Origin: Strigamia acuminata
Lineage: Eukaryota > Arthropoda > Chilopoda > Geophilomorpha > Linotaeniidae
Direction of reading: 5' to 3'
Assembly (NCBI GenBank): GCA_949358305.1
Contig: OX442318.1
Location: 12,198,517 to 12,258,516, forward strand
Length of the DNA: 60,000 nucleotides
The notes under the pieces were generated by a model, which saw only the letters and a program-made list of their open reading frames with translations, was not told where the DNA came from and did no database searches. This document shows positions 36,588 to 46,542 of the stretch, piece after piece (the stretch's first letter is position 1; each line of letters starts with the position of its first letter). The translations under genes were made by a program, and so were the position numbers.

Positions 36588-37790
36588 CAGTATTACCCTG
36601 CTTTGCGAGTTTGACCAGATCTGGGGATCTGATTGGCTGGTCCTTTTTGCAGCATGGCATAAAAGCCAATTTCCTGCTGGAAAATTGATATAAAAGTAAT
36701 TCTACAAAGTCTAAGCTAGGGCTTCTTAAATTTTTTCCAATCGCGACCCCTTTTTGCCCGGGAACTTTGTACGTGACCCAGGGTAAATACCGTATTTTGC
36801 AGACCCTAAGATGCACCTCAAATTTATCAGTCAATTTTTTGAAAAAATATATTTTTTGTATGACATCGAACCAAAAGACGCACAAGAACAATTATTATAT
36901 AAAAAAAAGTTATTTTTAACATTTCTATTTTTTAATTGTTTGATATCTTGAAGGTCATTCCACGGTCAACTCCATTTTTTTCAATGGACACCCCTAGTTT
37001 TTCTTACAGATTCTTAATTTACACATAAAAATAGGCCAGATTTGTCGAAGACTTTTTTTTGTGTTAAAAAAAAAACCTGTGATGTACAAATGACAAAATG
37101 CGACCCTGTATGTGGTTTTTGCAATTATAATTTTTAAATTATTAAATTTAAAGACCAAAACTACTTAATTATTGAACCTTAAAAAAATCTAAATTACTCT
37201 AAAACCCCTTGTGAGTGACTCAAAAACCAGGACAATTCACAATTTTAATAAATCTGAATAATAATAACGAAAAATATAAATTATTGTATGGTAAGTAACA
37301 AGGATTGGATCACATGCATTGTATTAAAAATGTCTGCTTTAAATGGCATAAAAATATCACTGCTCATCAATAAACACACAATTAATTGCAATCGATTTTT
37401 TTAAGTTGCAAACTGAATTCTAATGACAAATATCAGCGGATTTCATCTGGAGAAACCGCAGGTGGTGCAGATGAAATGTATTTTGAAATAAAATTGGAAA
37501 AATGGTAATCGCATACGGATTTTGCGCATTTAATCTTTTTTCCCCAAACCAAATGAGAATTGCCCCATGTGTATATTACATATAAAATATACAATATACA
37601 TTCGACAAGTCAATCTGTCTAGTTCTACTAATCTAAACCAGACAGCCGCTAACTAAAGTCGCTAAAAACCCGGCTAATTCAATTTAACTGCAATAAATTT
37701 AAAACATCAAAATGCAGCTAGACACGTTGCGTCGTCTAAACTAAACCTTGAAATGGCATAACCGCTCTAAGTTGGTGAAGCGATTTGTCT
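36588..37790. other. Intergenic DNA, no gene seen
   Basis: A TACCGTATTTTGCAGACCC motif near 36788 resembles a MITE end also seen in reverse near 12030, but no matching partner was found nearby. Confidence 0.4.
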
Positions 37791-37849
37791 ATGGACCACA
37801 TGGGCAGCGGTTGGACTGGGCTGGGTTGCTGCAAGGCAACCCAGCGACC

Positions 37850-38020
37850 TAGGCGATAACACGGTGAACGCACAACCCCTAGACAACCACAATAAATATA
37901 TTCAATCCCAACTGTGTGTTCTCTGTGTTTTACTTAATCGTGAATGGTGTCCAAACGCCCCATGGTCCTCCCCTAGCTATGAGGCGACTGACCGCCACTC
38001 ACAATTGGGGGCCCGTCCGG
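37850..38020 (+). mobile_element. LTR end with tRNA-Pro-like primer-binding site (remnant)
   Basis: AATAAA at about 37891 is followed by a segment ending CACTCACA at 38003. Two bases later comes TGGGGGCCCGTCCGG at 38006-38020. TGGGGGC.CGTCCGG is the known complement of the tRNA-Pro 3' end used as primer by many LTR retroelements. No second LTR or pol frame follows, so the element is truncated. The LTR start is not defined. Confidence 0.42.
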
Positions 38021-38493
38021 CAACGAACGAAGCTCTAGCCTATTAAATAGACGACCGATCCTGGAGTGCCGGCACTCCGGTATGAAATCACGTAACTGAA
38101 TGTGAGGGTTGCAAAATGACCGTAAACGTGGCCTTAACTAAGCTCGCACTTTCAACCTTTGCAGTTCAAACGCATAATTTAAGCATTTGAAAATGTTATT
38201 TTAGTCTAAATGACATTTCGAATGCAACTACGCAAGAAAACATTTACCTTTAAACGAATTTCCAACCCTTTTACTGGAATATCGATCACATCCAAGGTCG
38301 GCTCGGCTCCACCGCCCTGGTGTCTGCTAGTCCAACCATATTGACGCCTCAGTCATGCAAATCCTCGAGTTTGGTTTTAAAATTCGAAAATTCGAGTTTA
38401 AAATTGAGCGTAGTGTCAATCCTAGAAACAAGGGAGTGTTGAGACGTTTTTAATTTAATTTTAATACCCTGGCCCTGCTCACAGAGTAATAAA

Positions 38494-38785
38494 ATGAAAA
38501 ATTGGGAAGATGTATTACAAGCTGCGAGGCAAATGGTGACGGGTGTGTGACAGATTCAACAAGAAATTGGTCGCATGCAAATTGTACGACATGTTTCTAA
38601 TGGAAATTTAACAACGTTAAGTACAAATAGGCATCAGTTGCAGGCGACGTGCTTGAAAAGTGAAATACTTTATTGACAGCCAAACAAAAGACATTTCCTC
38701 TAATGAAATCACGTCAAAAATGCAACGAGACACGCTCGAGATTAAAAAACATCAAATTAAATGTCTCGAAACTTTTTTTTCATGA
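38494..38785 (+). pseudogene. Possible broken coding segment, unrecognised
   Basis: From an ATG at 38494 the product reads KNWEDVLQAARQMVTGV, then a stop, then continues in frame as QIQQEIGRMQIVRHVSNG. A third piece, DSQTKDISSNEITSKMQRD, runs in another frame to 38785. The helical, polar character looks protein-like, but the stop and frame change mean it is decayed, mis-assembled or chance. I recognise no family. Confidence 0.2.
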
Positions 38786-38844
38786 ATTCTTTTGTTTTTA
38801 TCGCGTTGCATGTGGATTTTACCTGATTTTTTTTATGTTTTCAC

Positions 38845-39002
38845 GTCGGTTGGTTCACATGGCGAGTCGTTATTCGGGGCTTTCCCCGCTTGAAGGTCAA
38901 ATCGGCGCTCGATTTCTCGTTTTATTAATTAAAATATCCGGTTTGGTAATTGGAACGTCTCTTTGGATAATGGTTTGTGTTAGAAACAAGTTAATTTGTT
39001 AG
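38845..39002 (+). CDS. Unrecognised ORF with a C-terminal membrane segment
   Basis: The 3' part of an open frame encodes HMASRYSGLSPLEGQIGARF followed by one long hydrophobic stretch and a short basic tail. The sequence is GC-richer than its surroundings. A tail-anchored small protein or the last exon of a gene is possible, but I see no supporting upstream exon with confidence. Confidence 0.2.
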
Positions 39003-39159
39003 TTTGATTGATTATTACCTGGGGTTGTGTATTGATTTTGCTCGTGTTGCGAGAGGTGGCTGTGGACGGATACGACCGGAAAATGGCGGCTGGTGGTCAT
39101 GGTGGTGCCAGTCAGTGACAAAAAGTGAAAACCTAATAATAATAATATTTTAATTATTA

Positions 39160-39220
39160 TAAAATAAATAAATAAATAAATAAATAAGCAAATAAATAAA
39201 TAAATAAATAAATAAGCAAA

Positions 39221-39251
<31 letters not shown>

Positions 39252-39265
39252 AAAATAAATAAATA
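39160..39265. repeat. (AAAT)n microsatellite
   Basis: About 100 bp of AAAT tetranucleotide repeats with occasional AAGC interruptions. It produces a spurious Leu/Phe/Ile/Tyr frame on the minus strand. Confidence 0.96.
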
Positions 39266-40056
39266 AAAATGTTAAAGAATAAAAAAAGACTGCAAACATC
39301 GGAAGTTTATTCAAATTCAATATTTTGAATGCATTTGTATATCTAAATTTACATTCCACTGCATACATCTGTATGAAAAATAAATTATTCTAAATTATTA
39401 CAAAAAAAAATCTTAAATTTTGGCAAAATTCTTGACATTTTTTTCCCATCTGCTGTACTACATGGTATACACATGTGATAAATGTGTGAGTTATATAAAG
39501 AACTCTCCGAGCCCCAACTTCATTCATCTAAAATGACCAATGAAGAATCAATAATTGTGTGGATAACCCAGCCTAAAGGAGGAGAAAAAGATCCACCCTT
39601 ATTTTTTTCACATAAATACTATTTACATCCAGAGTTAATCGATGTGTGCAAATCTCCCCGTCACTTTCCACTCGCTAATACAAGATTTATATGCAAAAAC
39701 CAGCTGAGTCTCATGCAAAAGATATCTGCACACAGCTTACATTTTATACACCGCTTTGACATGTCATTTATTACACATTCAACTCGGGTTTATTCCACTT
39801 GGAAAAAGCGTTGGAATGACAAAAATGCAATTCAATATTAAAATCCAACACGAAAAATGTATGAATTGGAAAAGGCAAACTTCCAAGTAAAAAAAAAAAT
39901 AGAGGTTATATAAATATAAATAACGCAAAACGTTTTGTAATTAGATATTTCAATACAGTATCGAGTTTTTAGTTTTATTTTTTATTCTGAATTCATTATT
40001 TTTAAACTTTTAATTAATAAATCTGATCTCATCCCAGGCAACAGTCGGCAGCAATC
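39266..40056. other. Upstream region of the C-type lectin gene
   Basis: No certain promoter element was identified. The stretch just before the start codon (GGCAACAGTCGGCAGCAATC) may be 5' UTR. A 102-codon frame from 39533 (after CTAAAATGA) has no recognisable product. Confidence 0.35.
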
Positions 40057-41904
40057 ATGGTCGGTTTTGGTAAGAAAAATCCATTATTTCACTTTTTAAA
40101 AAAAAGATTATTTCAAAGGTTCTAAATGCATTGTAAATTTATTGGTACAAGATATGTTTATAAATTGTAAATTGAATTTACAATTGGAAAAGGTGGAAAT
40201 CATGATGGAAATAATGAAAAAGTTGAAACTGTGGTGGAAAATGATGAAAATATTGAAACTGTGGTGGAAAATGATGAAAATGTTGAAAATGTGGTGGAAA
40301 ATGATGAAAATGTTGAAACTGTGGTGGAAAGTGTTGAAAATGTGGTGGAAAATATTGAAAAAGTGATGAAAAATGTTGAAAACGTAGTGGAAAATTTTGA
40401 GAACAGGGTCGAAAATGTATTGAAATTGATTTGTTCAAATCAATTTCGCCCATGTTTTCAACATTTTCTAACTTGTTTTCAGCATTTAATAACATGTTTT
40501 CAACAAAACAAACTTCTAATTGATTTGAAAACTTCCATTAAACAAACTTATTAAATTCCACCGAACGCAATGCCAACTTTCTCACAAGTTCGCACGCTTT
40601 AGAAAAACAAATCAGCAAATTGAATTTTTTTCTTCTTATAAAAATAAAATAATTTAGACATTAAAAAAAAACGGTGGGTTTTCTTGTTTGCTTACATAAT
40701 GATGCAAACTTGAATACATTTATTGAAGAAATTCAGTACTTTTGCAATAGAAATTTAATTTTTCCCATTTAATTTTTTCATTTTAAAACGAAAACATTTA
40801 ACTTTAGGTGACTAAGATAAGTTGGATAGTACTAATTTGATGGTGCTCTACAACTTTGTAATTGAAAATTTTTCTCTCACCTGATTGGTTTAGAAGTTAG
40901 CAAGTGAATGATCTTGAAAATGGCTTTCAAGGTCAAATTTGATGACATCATTGGATTACTCTCACCCAACTTCCTATACGATCGTTTCATCAAAGTTAGC
41001 CGAGATGCAATTGCTCAGGAAATATGTGGGGGGGTCCAGACTTTTAGGACACCCTGTATATATACCGGGTGGCCCACATAAAAGCGGCCCCATCATATTA
41101 CATACATACATTTTCGGGCCGCTTTTATGTGGCCCACCCGGTAGATTACAGATGCAAGCTTTCCTTCCAAGAAGGCGACTATTTGCAACAGGAAATTTCT
41201 TCTCGTTGTTTTTCTATAAAAAGCGAAAAAACGATTAAATTTCACATAACTTAATTTCAGGTTTACTTTTCGCGATTCTCTTCACCTGCACCATCACCCC
41301 ATCTACCGGCAAAACCTCGCACCATTCCTACTCTTGCCCGCACGCTTTCGTGCAACTCGGCGGCGGCTGTTACCACTTTGGCAACTCACCCGCAAACTGG
41401 TTCCAAGCATTGCAACAATGCTCGCTTTTGGGCGCCAGTTTGCTCAGTCTGGAGACGCAGCACGAATGGAAAGCGATAAACAAACACATCTCGAAAATGT
41501 TCCCCGCACCCAAACGTCAGTAGTGCAATAAATAACCTTAATAAAAACAATTTAAATCTTTCCATTTTGTTTGACACCATTCAGCCACTCTGAACACGGA
41601 CAACACGACTTTAGCCTTAACCGCCGCCTACTGGACGAGCGGCACGGATCTCACGGGAAAATACAATTGGGTTTGGCTCGGCTCGGGTCTTCCGATTTTC
41701 AACGCCGACTGGTGTCCGGGACAGCCGGACAACATGAAAGGCGTCGAACACTGCATCAAGTTGCTTTCGTCGGGCGAACACCATTGCTGGAACGACAGGA
41801 ATTGCTTCACGCGCGACACGGCCACTTTCAATATTCCAACCTTCTACATATGCGAGCTCAATAATCGTTACAATTTGTTGCCCAACCTGAAGAAAAAAGA
41901 TTAA
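40057..41904 (+). CDS. C-type lectin, secreted, 3 exons, 195 aa
   Basis: Exons 40057-40069, 41261-41515 and 41585-41904 join in frame with GT-AG borders (gtaagaaa, then ...ttcag; gtcagt, then ...ttcag). Residues 1-22 form a hydrophobic signal peptide interrupted after codon 4 by intron 1. One C-type lectin domain spans about 30-180: Cys30/Cys41 (long-form pair), Cys58, the galactose-type QPD at 136-138, Glu144, Cys146, WND at 158-160 and Cys179. QPD, Glu and Asn-Asp together form the known Ca2+/sugar site, so galactose-type binding is predicted, not shown. AATAAA lies at 41944-41949. Intron 1 (1191 bp) holds repeats. A likely role is extracellular glycan recognition in immunity. Confidence 0.92.
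40180..40435. repeat. 30-bp minisatellite in lectin intron 1
   Basis: Units contain GTGGTGGAAAATGATGAAAA plus TGTTGAAAMT (about 30 bp), with 24-30-bp variants. The period keeps frames open on both strands, giving VVENDENVE-like and Phe/His-rich products. The array lies entirely between exons 1 and 2 of the lectin gene. Confidence 0.9.
40822..41060 (+). repeat. Dispersed repeat, GACCTTGAAG family, copy 2 (intronic)
   Basis: Contains GGTGCTCTACAACTTTGTAA and GATCTTGAAAATGGC and ends GGACACCCTGTATATA. It is a diverged copy of 23690-23933 and lies in lectin intron 1. Confidence 0.72.
41063..41143. repeat. Perfect 28-bp palindrome (mini-MITE) in lectin intron 1
   Basis: Left arm 41063-41090 (TACCGGGTGGCCCACATAAA onward) is perfectly inverted at 41116-41143, with a 25-base AT-rich loop. 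This 81-bp hairpin directly abuts the previous repeat. Perfect arms suggest recent insertion or a structure kept intact. Confidence 0.92.
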
Positions 41905-42038
41905 ATGGTTACAAAAATATTATATGTAGAAATATATTATGGAAATAAATCATTGGTGTTAGTTTTAGTGTGCATTTCAACAAATTGTCGTCACTTTCTT
42001 ATTGTTGTCCACGCGGTTGTTGTTTCGATTGAGGAAAT

Positions 42039-43105
42039 ATGTTTTACTACGAAGAAAATACGATGGACTATGCGGATTTTCAGTGGTTTGAATGTCCATT
42101 TGGATACTGTAAAATAACCGCTTTGGTACGGTATTTCACGTGTGGTTAAAAAATATATTTTACAATGTATTATCATTTGCAAAACGTATTAGAAAAATCG
42201 TGGAATCCAATGCATTTAAATTAGATTATATATTAATCATTAGTTGTGGGCAGTGTTGTTTAATTAACGTTTCTGATGTAGTTTTTCCCGCTCTTTCTGC
42301 CGGTGTTTAGTTTTTGACGATCCGAGCTTCTGTTCTCAAGATATTTGCGTTTTTTATCAATTTTTGTCCCAATTCGCCATGTTTACACACTGGAGGATAC
42401 GAGTATCTATCTTTCCACTAAAGAAAAGTGCAAATATCTCGAGAAAGAAAGCTCGAATCGTCTAAAACTGAACACCAAAAGAAAGAGCGGGAAAAACTAC
42501 ACCAGAAACAATAATTAAACAACACTGCCCAGTGCTCACAACTAATGATTAATACACATTTAATTTAAATGCGCATACATGAAAAATAATTTCAATATAA
42601 TTTTTAACCATATGGGTTGCGGGTAAATGAATTTTTATTTTTATTTATGAATTTTATGAATTTTATTTATTTTTAGATTTTTGAGGTGCTGAATTATTAC
42701 CTGATTGGATATTTTTCGTTACAACCGAAATCAATCGGGAAATTGAATTTAGTCGTTACGACAAACGGTGGTTTGATTTTGCTTTTGGTTTATATTATTA
42801 TTGGATACGTTCGTCAGGAGAATGTGTGTCGTGGATTGCTCCAAGAGTTTATGGTGGATGTAATTGGGTCATCCGCACAAGTCTTAGCGGGGATAAGCGT
42901 GTTTAATGATTACGGATTTGCTAAAAAAATTGATCAAAGAGCACCAGCAATTATTTATTTAGTTAGTATATTTCAATATCGAGGTGTATATATATTGTTT
43001 TTATTTATTTATTTATTTTTCTTTTACTTTTAGTGCTTTTCTTTTTTGGTTGGAATTTTATTGATGATTGATTCCTGCATCTTTTACCACAGAGTTCGAT
43101 TTTAA
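42039..43105 (+). CDS. Four-transmembrane MARVEL-like protein, 3 exons, 155 aa
   Basis: Exons 42039-42125, 42677-42985 and 43034-43105 all join in phase 0 with GT-AG borders (TTG|gtacgg; GAGGT|gtatat; tttag|TGC). The product has a short acidic N-terminus (MFYYEENTMDYADFQWFE), then hydrophobic segments at about 26-45, 55-75, 84-105 and 132-152, and the basic end YHRVRF. Four short helices with compact loops and small-residue packing resemble MARVEL/CMTM membrane proteins of vesicle traffic and junctions. The match is by topology, not by a diagnostic motif. The start lies 134 bp after the lectin stop. A foldback element fills most of intron 1. Confidence 0.72.
42139..42614. mobile_element. Large foldback MITE in intron 1 of the MARVEL-like gene
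   Basis: An imperfect palindrome of about 475 bp. The outer arms read GTGTGGTTAAAAAATATATT and AATATAATTTTTAACCATAT; the inner arms read GGGCAGTGTTGTTTAATTAA and TAATTAAACAACACTGCCC. It occupies almost the whole intron between exons 1 and 2 and is non-coding. Confidence 0.85.
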
Positions 43106-43199
43106 TTAGAAAATATAAGTAGAAAAATATAACAGGAAAAATTAGAAATTGTAGACAATTGGAAGGGAATTTATGTTTAATCAATATTTTAAATAAGTT

Positions 43200-43520
43200 C
43201 TGAATATCACATACGTAAAATGACCAAAAAATGACAATAAAAATTCATTTTCACTAAGAAAACAATTTTAACTTCTAACAAACAAAAATTAAACCAAACG
43301 ACAAACATTTTCGCCTTTGGTTCATTCACCGACTTAACCCTAAAACAATAATTAAAAACTACCCTTTTATGATTGAAATTCAACCACTATGTACGCGAGT
43401 GCTAAACTCAAAGAATGCTTCAAGTGTGTCTTTACCATTTAGTTTGATTTAAATCAATTAAGTCAAACCTCGCTACGCATTGGACTACCTCGGTGAAGAG
43501 ACGAAGTAAATTTCGTTGGA
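43200..43520 (+). pseudogene. Array spacer upstream of gene A with paralogue relics
   Basis: The sequence is shared with 45773-46360 and 55060-55740. At 43389-43442 an 18-codon frame resembles the end of the FTP exon 4 (KCVFTI before a stop). At 43471-43507 RYALDYLGEETK echoes exon 1 of the neighbouring gene but lacks its ATG. Compared with the B and C spacers, a block is deleted here between the two relics. Confidence 0.55.
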
Positions 43521-43662
43521 AAAATCAACTTTAACATATGCGTTTCTGCTCATTGTTTAAGCAATAATAAAAATCTCCGTTTTCGATGTCGCGAGCATTA
43601 TTAAAAAATATCGCCGAGTATTCGTGGGCTTGATTCAAATTAAAAACAAGAAAACAGCGAGC

Positions 43663-44742
43663 ATGGCACGCTACGCGTTGGGCTACCTCGGCGAAGACGA
43701 CACCGCGAGAAAGAAAAGGAAAAAGTAAATATCGTTGTTTGACCCAAAAATCCATTTCCGCCACATCAATAAACCATTTTCTTTTCTTTTCTGTCAGAAA
43801 AAGGTTAATAATAATAATAATAGTGGTCGTAATTTTGTTCATCCTCGTGCTTATCGTGGCCATTGTGGTTGGATACTTGGTTGCATCCGACAAAGAAGGA
43901 GAAGGAGGAGGAAACGGCGGGGCAGGGCCCGATGGTCAGCCGGGAGCAATAATAACTACGGAAAATGAAGAAGGCGACGAGATAACATGTCGAGGTATGG
44001 GGGAAAAAGAGCTTTACTGAGTATAAAAACACCCAAGATTTTGTAGTCAAATTGTACATTGAAATAGATATCTTAAACAGTTCGAAACAACGTGGCATAT
44101 AAAGGCACTGCGACTGCAAGCAGCGGAGCATCAAATCCTTCCTACACAACAGATGGCGACATCTGGTCGTGTGCCATGACTACCGGCAAAGACGCCTATC
44201 CATGGTATTTTATTTTTCTCGGGGAAACGTATGCGGTTGACTCAGTATCAATTCGGCTGCCATCATACTCAAGTAATATAAATTGTTATACAGGACCGGC
44301 TCCAAGTCTAACAGCGCCCCGTGAGAGAATTATCTTCAATGAAGACACTTTTATGTGATTCGCGATTGAAAAAATGGCGATCTTTTGATTTACGATTACT
44401 TTATTCGCGGATTTGGTAGTGTAGGGCGCTGGAGCCGGCCCTGGGTATTAAGGAATAATACTTGTTAAGTATGCAATTGAAATTAAGTTTGCTTTAGCGG
44501 GGGCGCTGAAAAATCTTCAAGTACGAGTTGGATCGAACACGGAACTAAGTCTCATTGTTTTCTATAAGAATGCGATTTGTTGGGAGCAGGCAGCTCCGGT
44601 GCCCGTGGACGGGATCGTGAAGGACGACTGCGAAGTTTCTACGGTAGGTAAACGCATATCTTTTCAACTTGTTGCAGGCTGCGGAACTTGTGCTTTTTAC
44701 ATATGTGAAGTTTATGCTTATGGGAAACACGTACCTACTTAG
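43663..44742 (+). CDS. FTP-domain type II membrane lectin, array gene A, 231 aa
   Basis: Exons 43663-43724, 43798-43994, 44081-44272 and 44498-44742 have GT-AG borders. The product has a cytosolic tail MARYALGYLGEDD ending in a Lys/Arg cluster and one membrane helix (about 24-47, Ile/Val-rich). A Gly-rich linker with collagen-like GPDGQPG follows, then a domain from about 86 to the end with NVAYKGTATASSG, YFIFLGETYAVDSV and ICEVYAYG. These are hallmarks of the fucolectin/tachylectin-4 (FTP, F5/8C-like) fold. The positive-inside rule gives N-in, lectin-out. The canonical His...Arg...DR fucose residues are not visible, so the ligand is open. AATAAA lies at 44803-44808. Confidence 0.88.
44291..44443. 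mobile_element. hAT-like MITE in intron 3 of gene A
   Basis: The ends CAGGACCGGCTCCAAG and GGAGCCGGCCCTG are inverted and hAT-like. The interior contains GTGATTCGCGATTG and a TTATTCGCG counterpart. The same insertion is in genes B and C. The 8-bp flanks no longer match clearly. Confidence 0.78.
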
Positions 44743-45117
44743 TGCTTATGAATACTGAATGTTGTATTGTTGTTGAAAATGGCTAATATTCGTAAGATGT
44801 TGAATAAAAAGAGATTTTTCTTTGTGTTTCACTCACAATCTTATCTCTTGTTAAAATGTAGTTCGTGTCAAAGTACATTTGTGTTTTGAATATTATAATA
44901 TGGAAGAATGTTAGAATTGTAAGTTGGATTGTTAAAATAATTTTGATATTTATGTATGATACGTGGCAAATTGAAATTAATTCGGGGATTCCCATGGAAA
45001 TAAATCGGTGAATTATGAAAACTATGATTAAAAATGAAAGTTAAGAACATTTGTTTTATAAAAACTCTCTCTGTGCGTCTTTTGGTTCGATTTGTCTTAT
45101 CGTCCAAAAAATTCACT

Positions 45118-45180
45118 AGCTGCATTCAAAAACTATAATATTTTGTGTTTTACTTCAATTTTAAAAGAAAACGGCACCGT
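45118..45180. repeat. Fragment of GCATTCAAAAA MITE
   Basis: CTAGCTGCATTCAAAAACTA followed by TATTTTGTGTTTTACTTC matches one end of the 16092-16460 MITE. It is joined directly to the copia fragment at about 45170. Confidence 0.65.
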
Positions 45181-45722
45181 TAACTCGTGTACAATTCCGG
45201 ATTGTTTCATGTAATCCTTGAAGTCGTCGTTGACGTACTCTGGCCCCGCCCAAGGTACTGTCCGCCATTGGGCCTTACACATTGGAATGTTCCAATTTTC
45301 GGTTGGAACGCGGTGTTTTGCTGCTTCGAAAAGGTACACGGTGATGTTTCCCCTTCATACACGGCTCACACACTTTAATCGAATCAGATGATTTAGTAAT
45401 ATTCAAACCGTTTTCCATATTACGCAGGGAGTTCATTCCACCGACACTTAAACGTCCAAGTCGCCTGTGCCAAAGTTCATTATCCACAAAATTTAAAGAA
45501 GTTGCACACCTCAATGCACTGCCACTCGTAGTCATAATGTCCAGTCGATACAGCTCATCCTGCTTGGACGACAAAGCAAAAAACAATTCACCATACTTGC
45601 GTATTTCACACTGTCCATTTCGAAATTGAACATCTGCACCACTTTTCTCAAGTTGTCGCACCGACAACAGATTCGCATCCAAGCCCGGAACAAGATACAC
45701 ATTTCGAAAATCCACCATAAAC
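45170..45722 (-). pseudogene. Ty1/copia retrotransposon fragment (GAG-pre-integrase, partial integrase)
   Basis: The minus frame 45275-45718 encodes a typical copia pre-integrase region: VYLVPGLDANLLSVRQL, then LWHRRLGRLSVGGMNSL and CEPCMKGKHHRVPF, giving the His-His-Cys-Cys zinc motif. A second frame (45133-45339) continues with YVNDDFKDYMKQSGIVHELT, which belongs to the integrase core. Between them most of the core is deleted with a frame change, and protease, reverse transcriptase and LTRs are absent. It is an inactive relic between array genes A and B. Confidence 0.88.
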
Positions 45723-45772
45723 GCTAAAGTCGCTGAGCACCAGATGGCGCTCTTACAAAACTATCATCACAG

Positions 45773-46370
45773 AATCTCATTTCACAATAGGTTTATCCAC
45801 CAACTTAACCCTAAAACAATAATTAAAAACTACCCTTTTATGATTGAAACTCAACCACTTTGTACGCGAGTGCTAAACGCACCAAAGGATGCTCCAAGTG
45901 TTTATTTACCAATTGCGAGTCTGAGGTTTTTGGATTTGTTGCGGTATGACGATGTTTCGTTCGGTGCCTCTTCCGCTTGTGGTGGCCGACGACAGCACTA
46001 GTTATATTTCTTATAGAAATAAAAATAAATAGACGACTTATTCGTCGTCTTTTCTTCATACATTGATCATTTATTTTCGGGATATTGACTAGATCTTCGC
46101 GAGGATTGCGGGAAGGCCCATCCGCAATGGCGTCACCAACGTTTACTATTCTAGTATAGCTGCAGCATTTCTGCTCACTGTTTAAACAATAATTAGTAAA
46201 AAAAAATAATTGTTGGCATCACGAGTAATATTGAATAACCGAACAATATTGATTTCATTATTCCAACCCTATACGTGAGTTTGATTTAAATTAATTAAGT
46301 CAAAGCTCGCTACGCATTGGACTACCTATCGGTGAAGAAGAAAAGCATTTAAATTTCGTTGGAAAAATCT
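45773..46370 (+). pseudogene. Array spacer upstream of gene B with paralogue relics
   Basis: A copy of the spacer upstream of gene C. The frame 45860-45949 (no ATG here) reads SKCLFTNCESEVFGFVAV, resembling the last part of the FTP exon 4 (CVFSVCEVYAYG). At 46080-46154 the minus strand encodes DAIADGPSRNPREDL, like a gypsy RNase H C-terminus. At 46309-46340 an ATG-less exon-1 echo lies just before the real gene. Confidence 0.55.
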
Positions 46371-46542
46371 ACTTTACCTCGTGCTGTTTGTTGCTGCGTT
46401 TCTGCTCATTGTTTAAGCAATAATAAAAAATCTCCGTTTTCGATGTCGCGAGCATTATAGCAAAATATCGCCGAGTATTCGTGTTGGTATTCCAACCGTC
46501 CATGACAGCTTGATTTAAATTAAAAACAAGAAAACAGCGAGC

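Noticed and set aside
39150-39368. Minus ORF rich in Leu/Phe/Ile/Tyr, membrane-like
   Set aside because: It is caused by the (AAAT)n microsatellite.
40178-40495. 105-codon His/Phe-rich minus ORF
   Set aside because: It is an antisense reading of the intronic 30-bp minisatellite.
43735-44020. Single-exon readings of array gene A such as MTQKSISATS...
   Set aside because: They start inside intron 1 and run through the exon-2 donor. The spliced model with conserved 62/197/192/245 exons in all three copies is far better supported.
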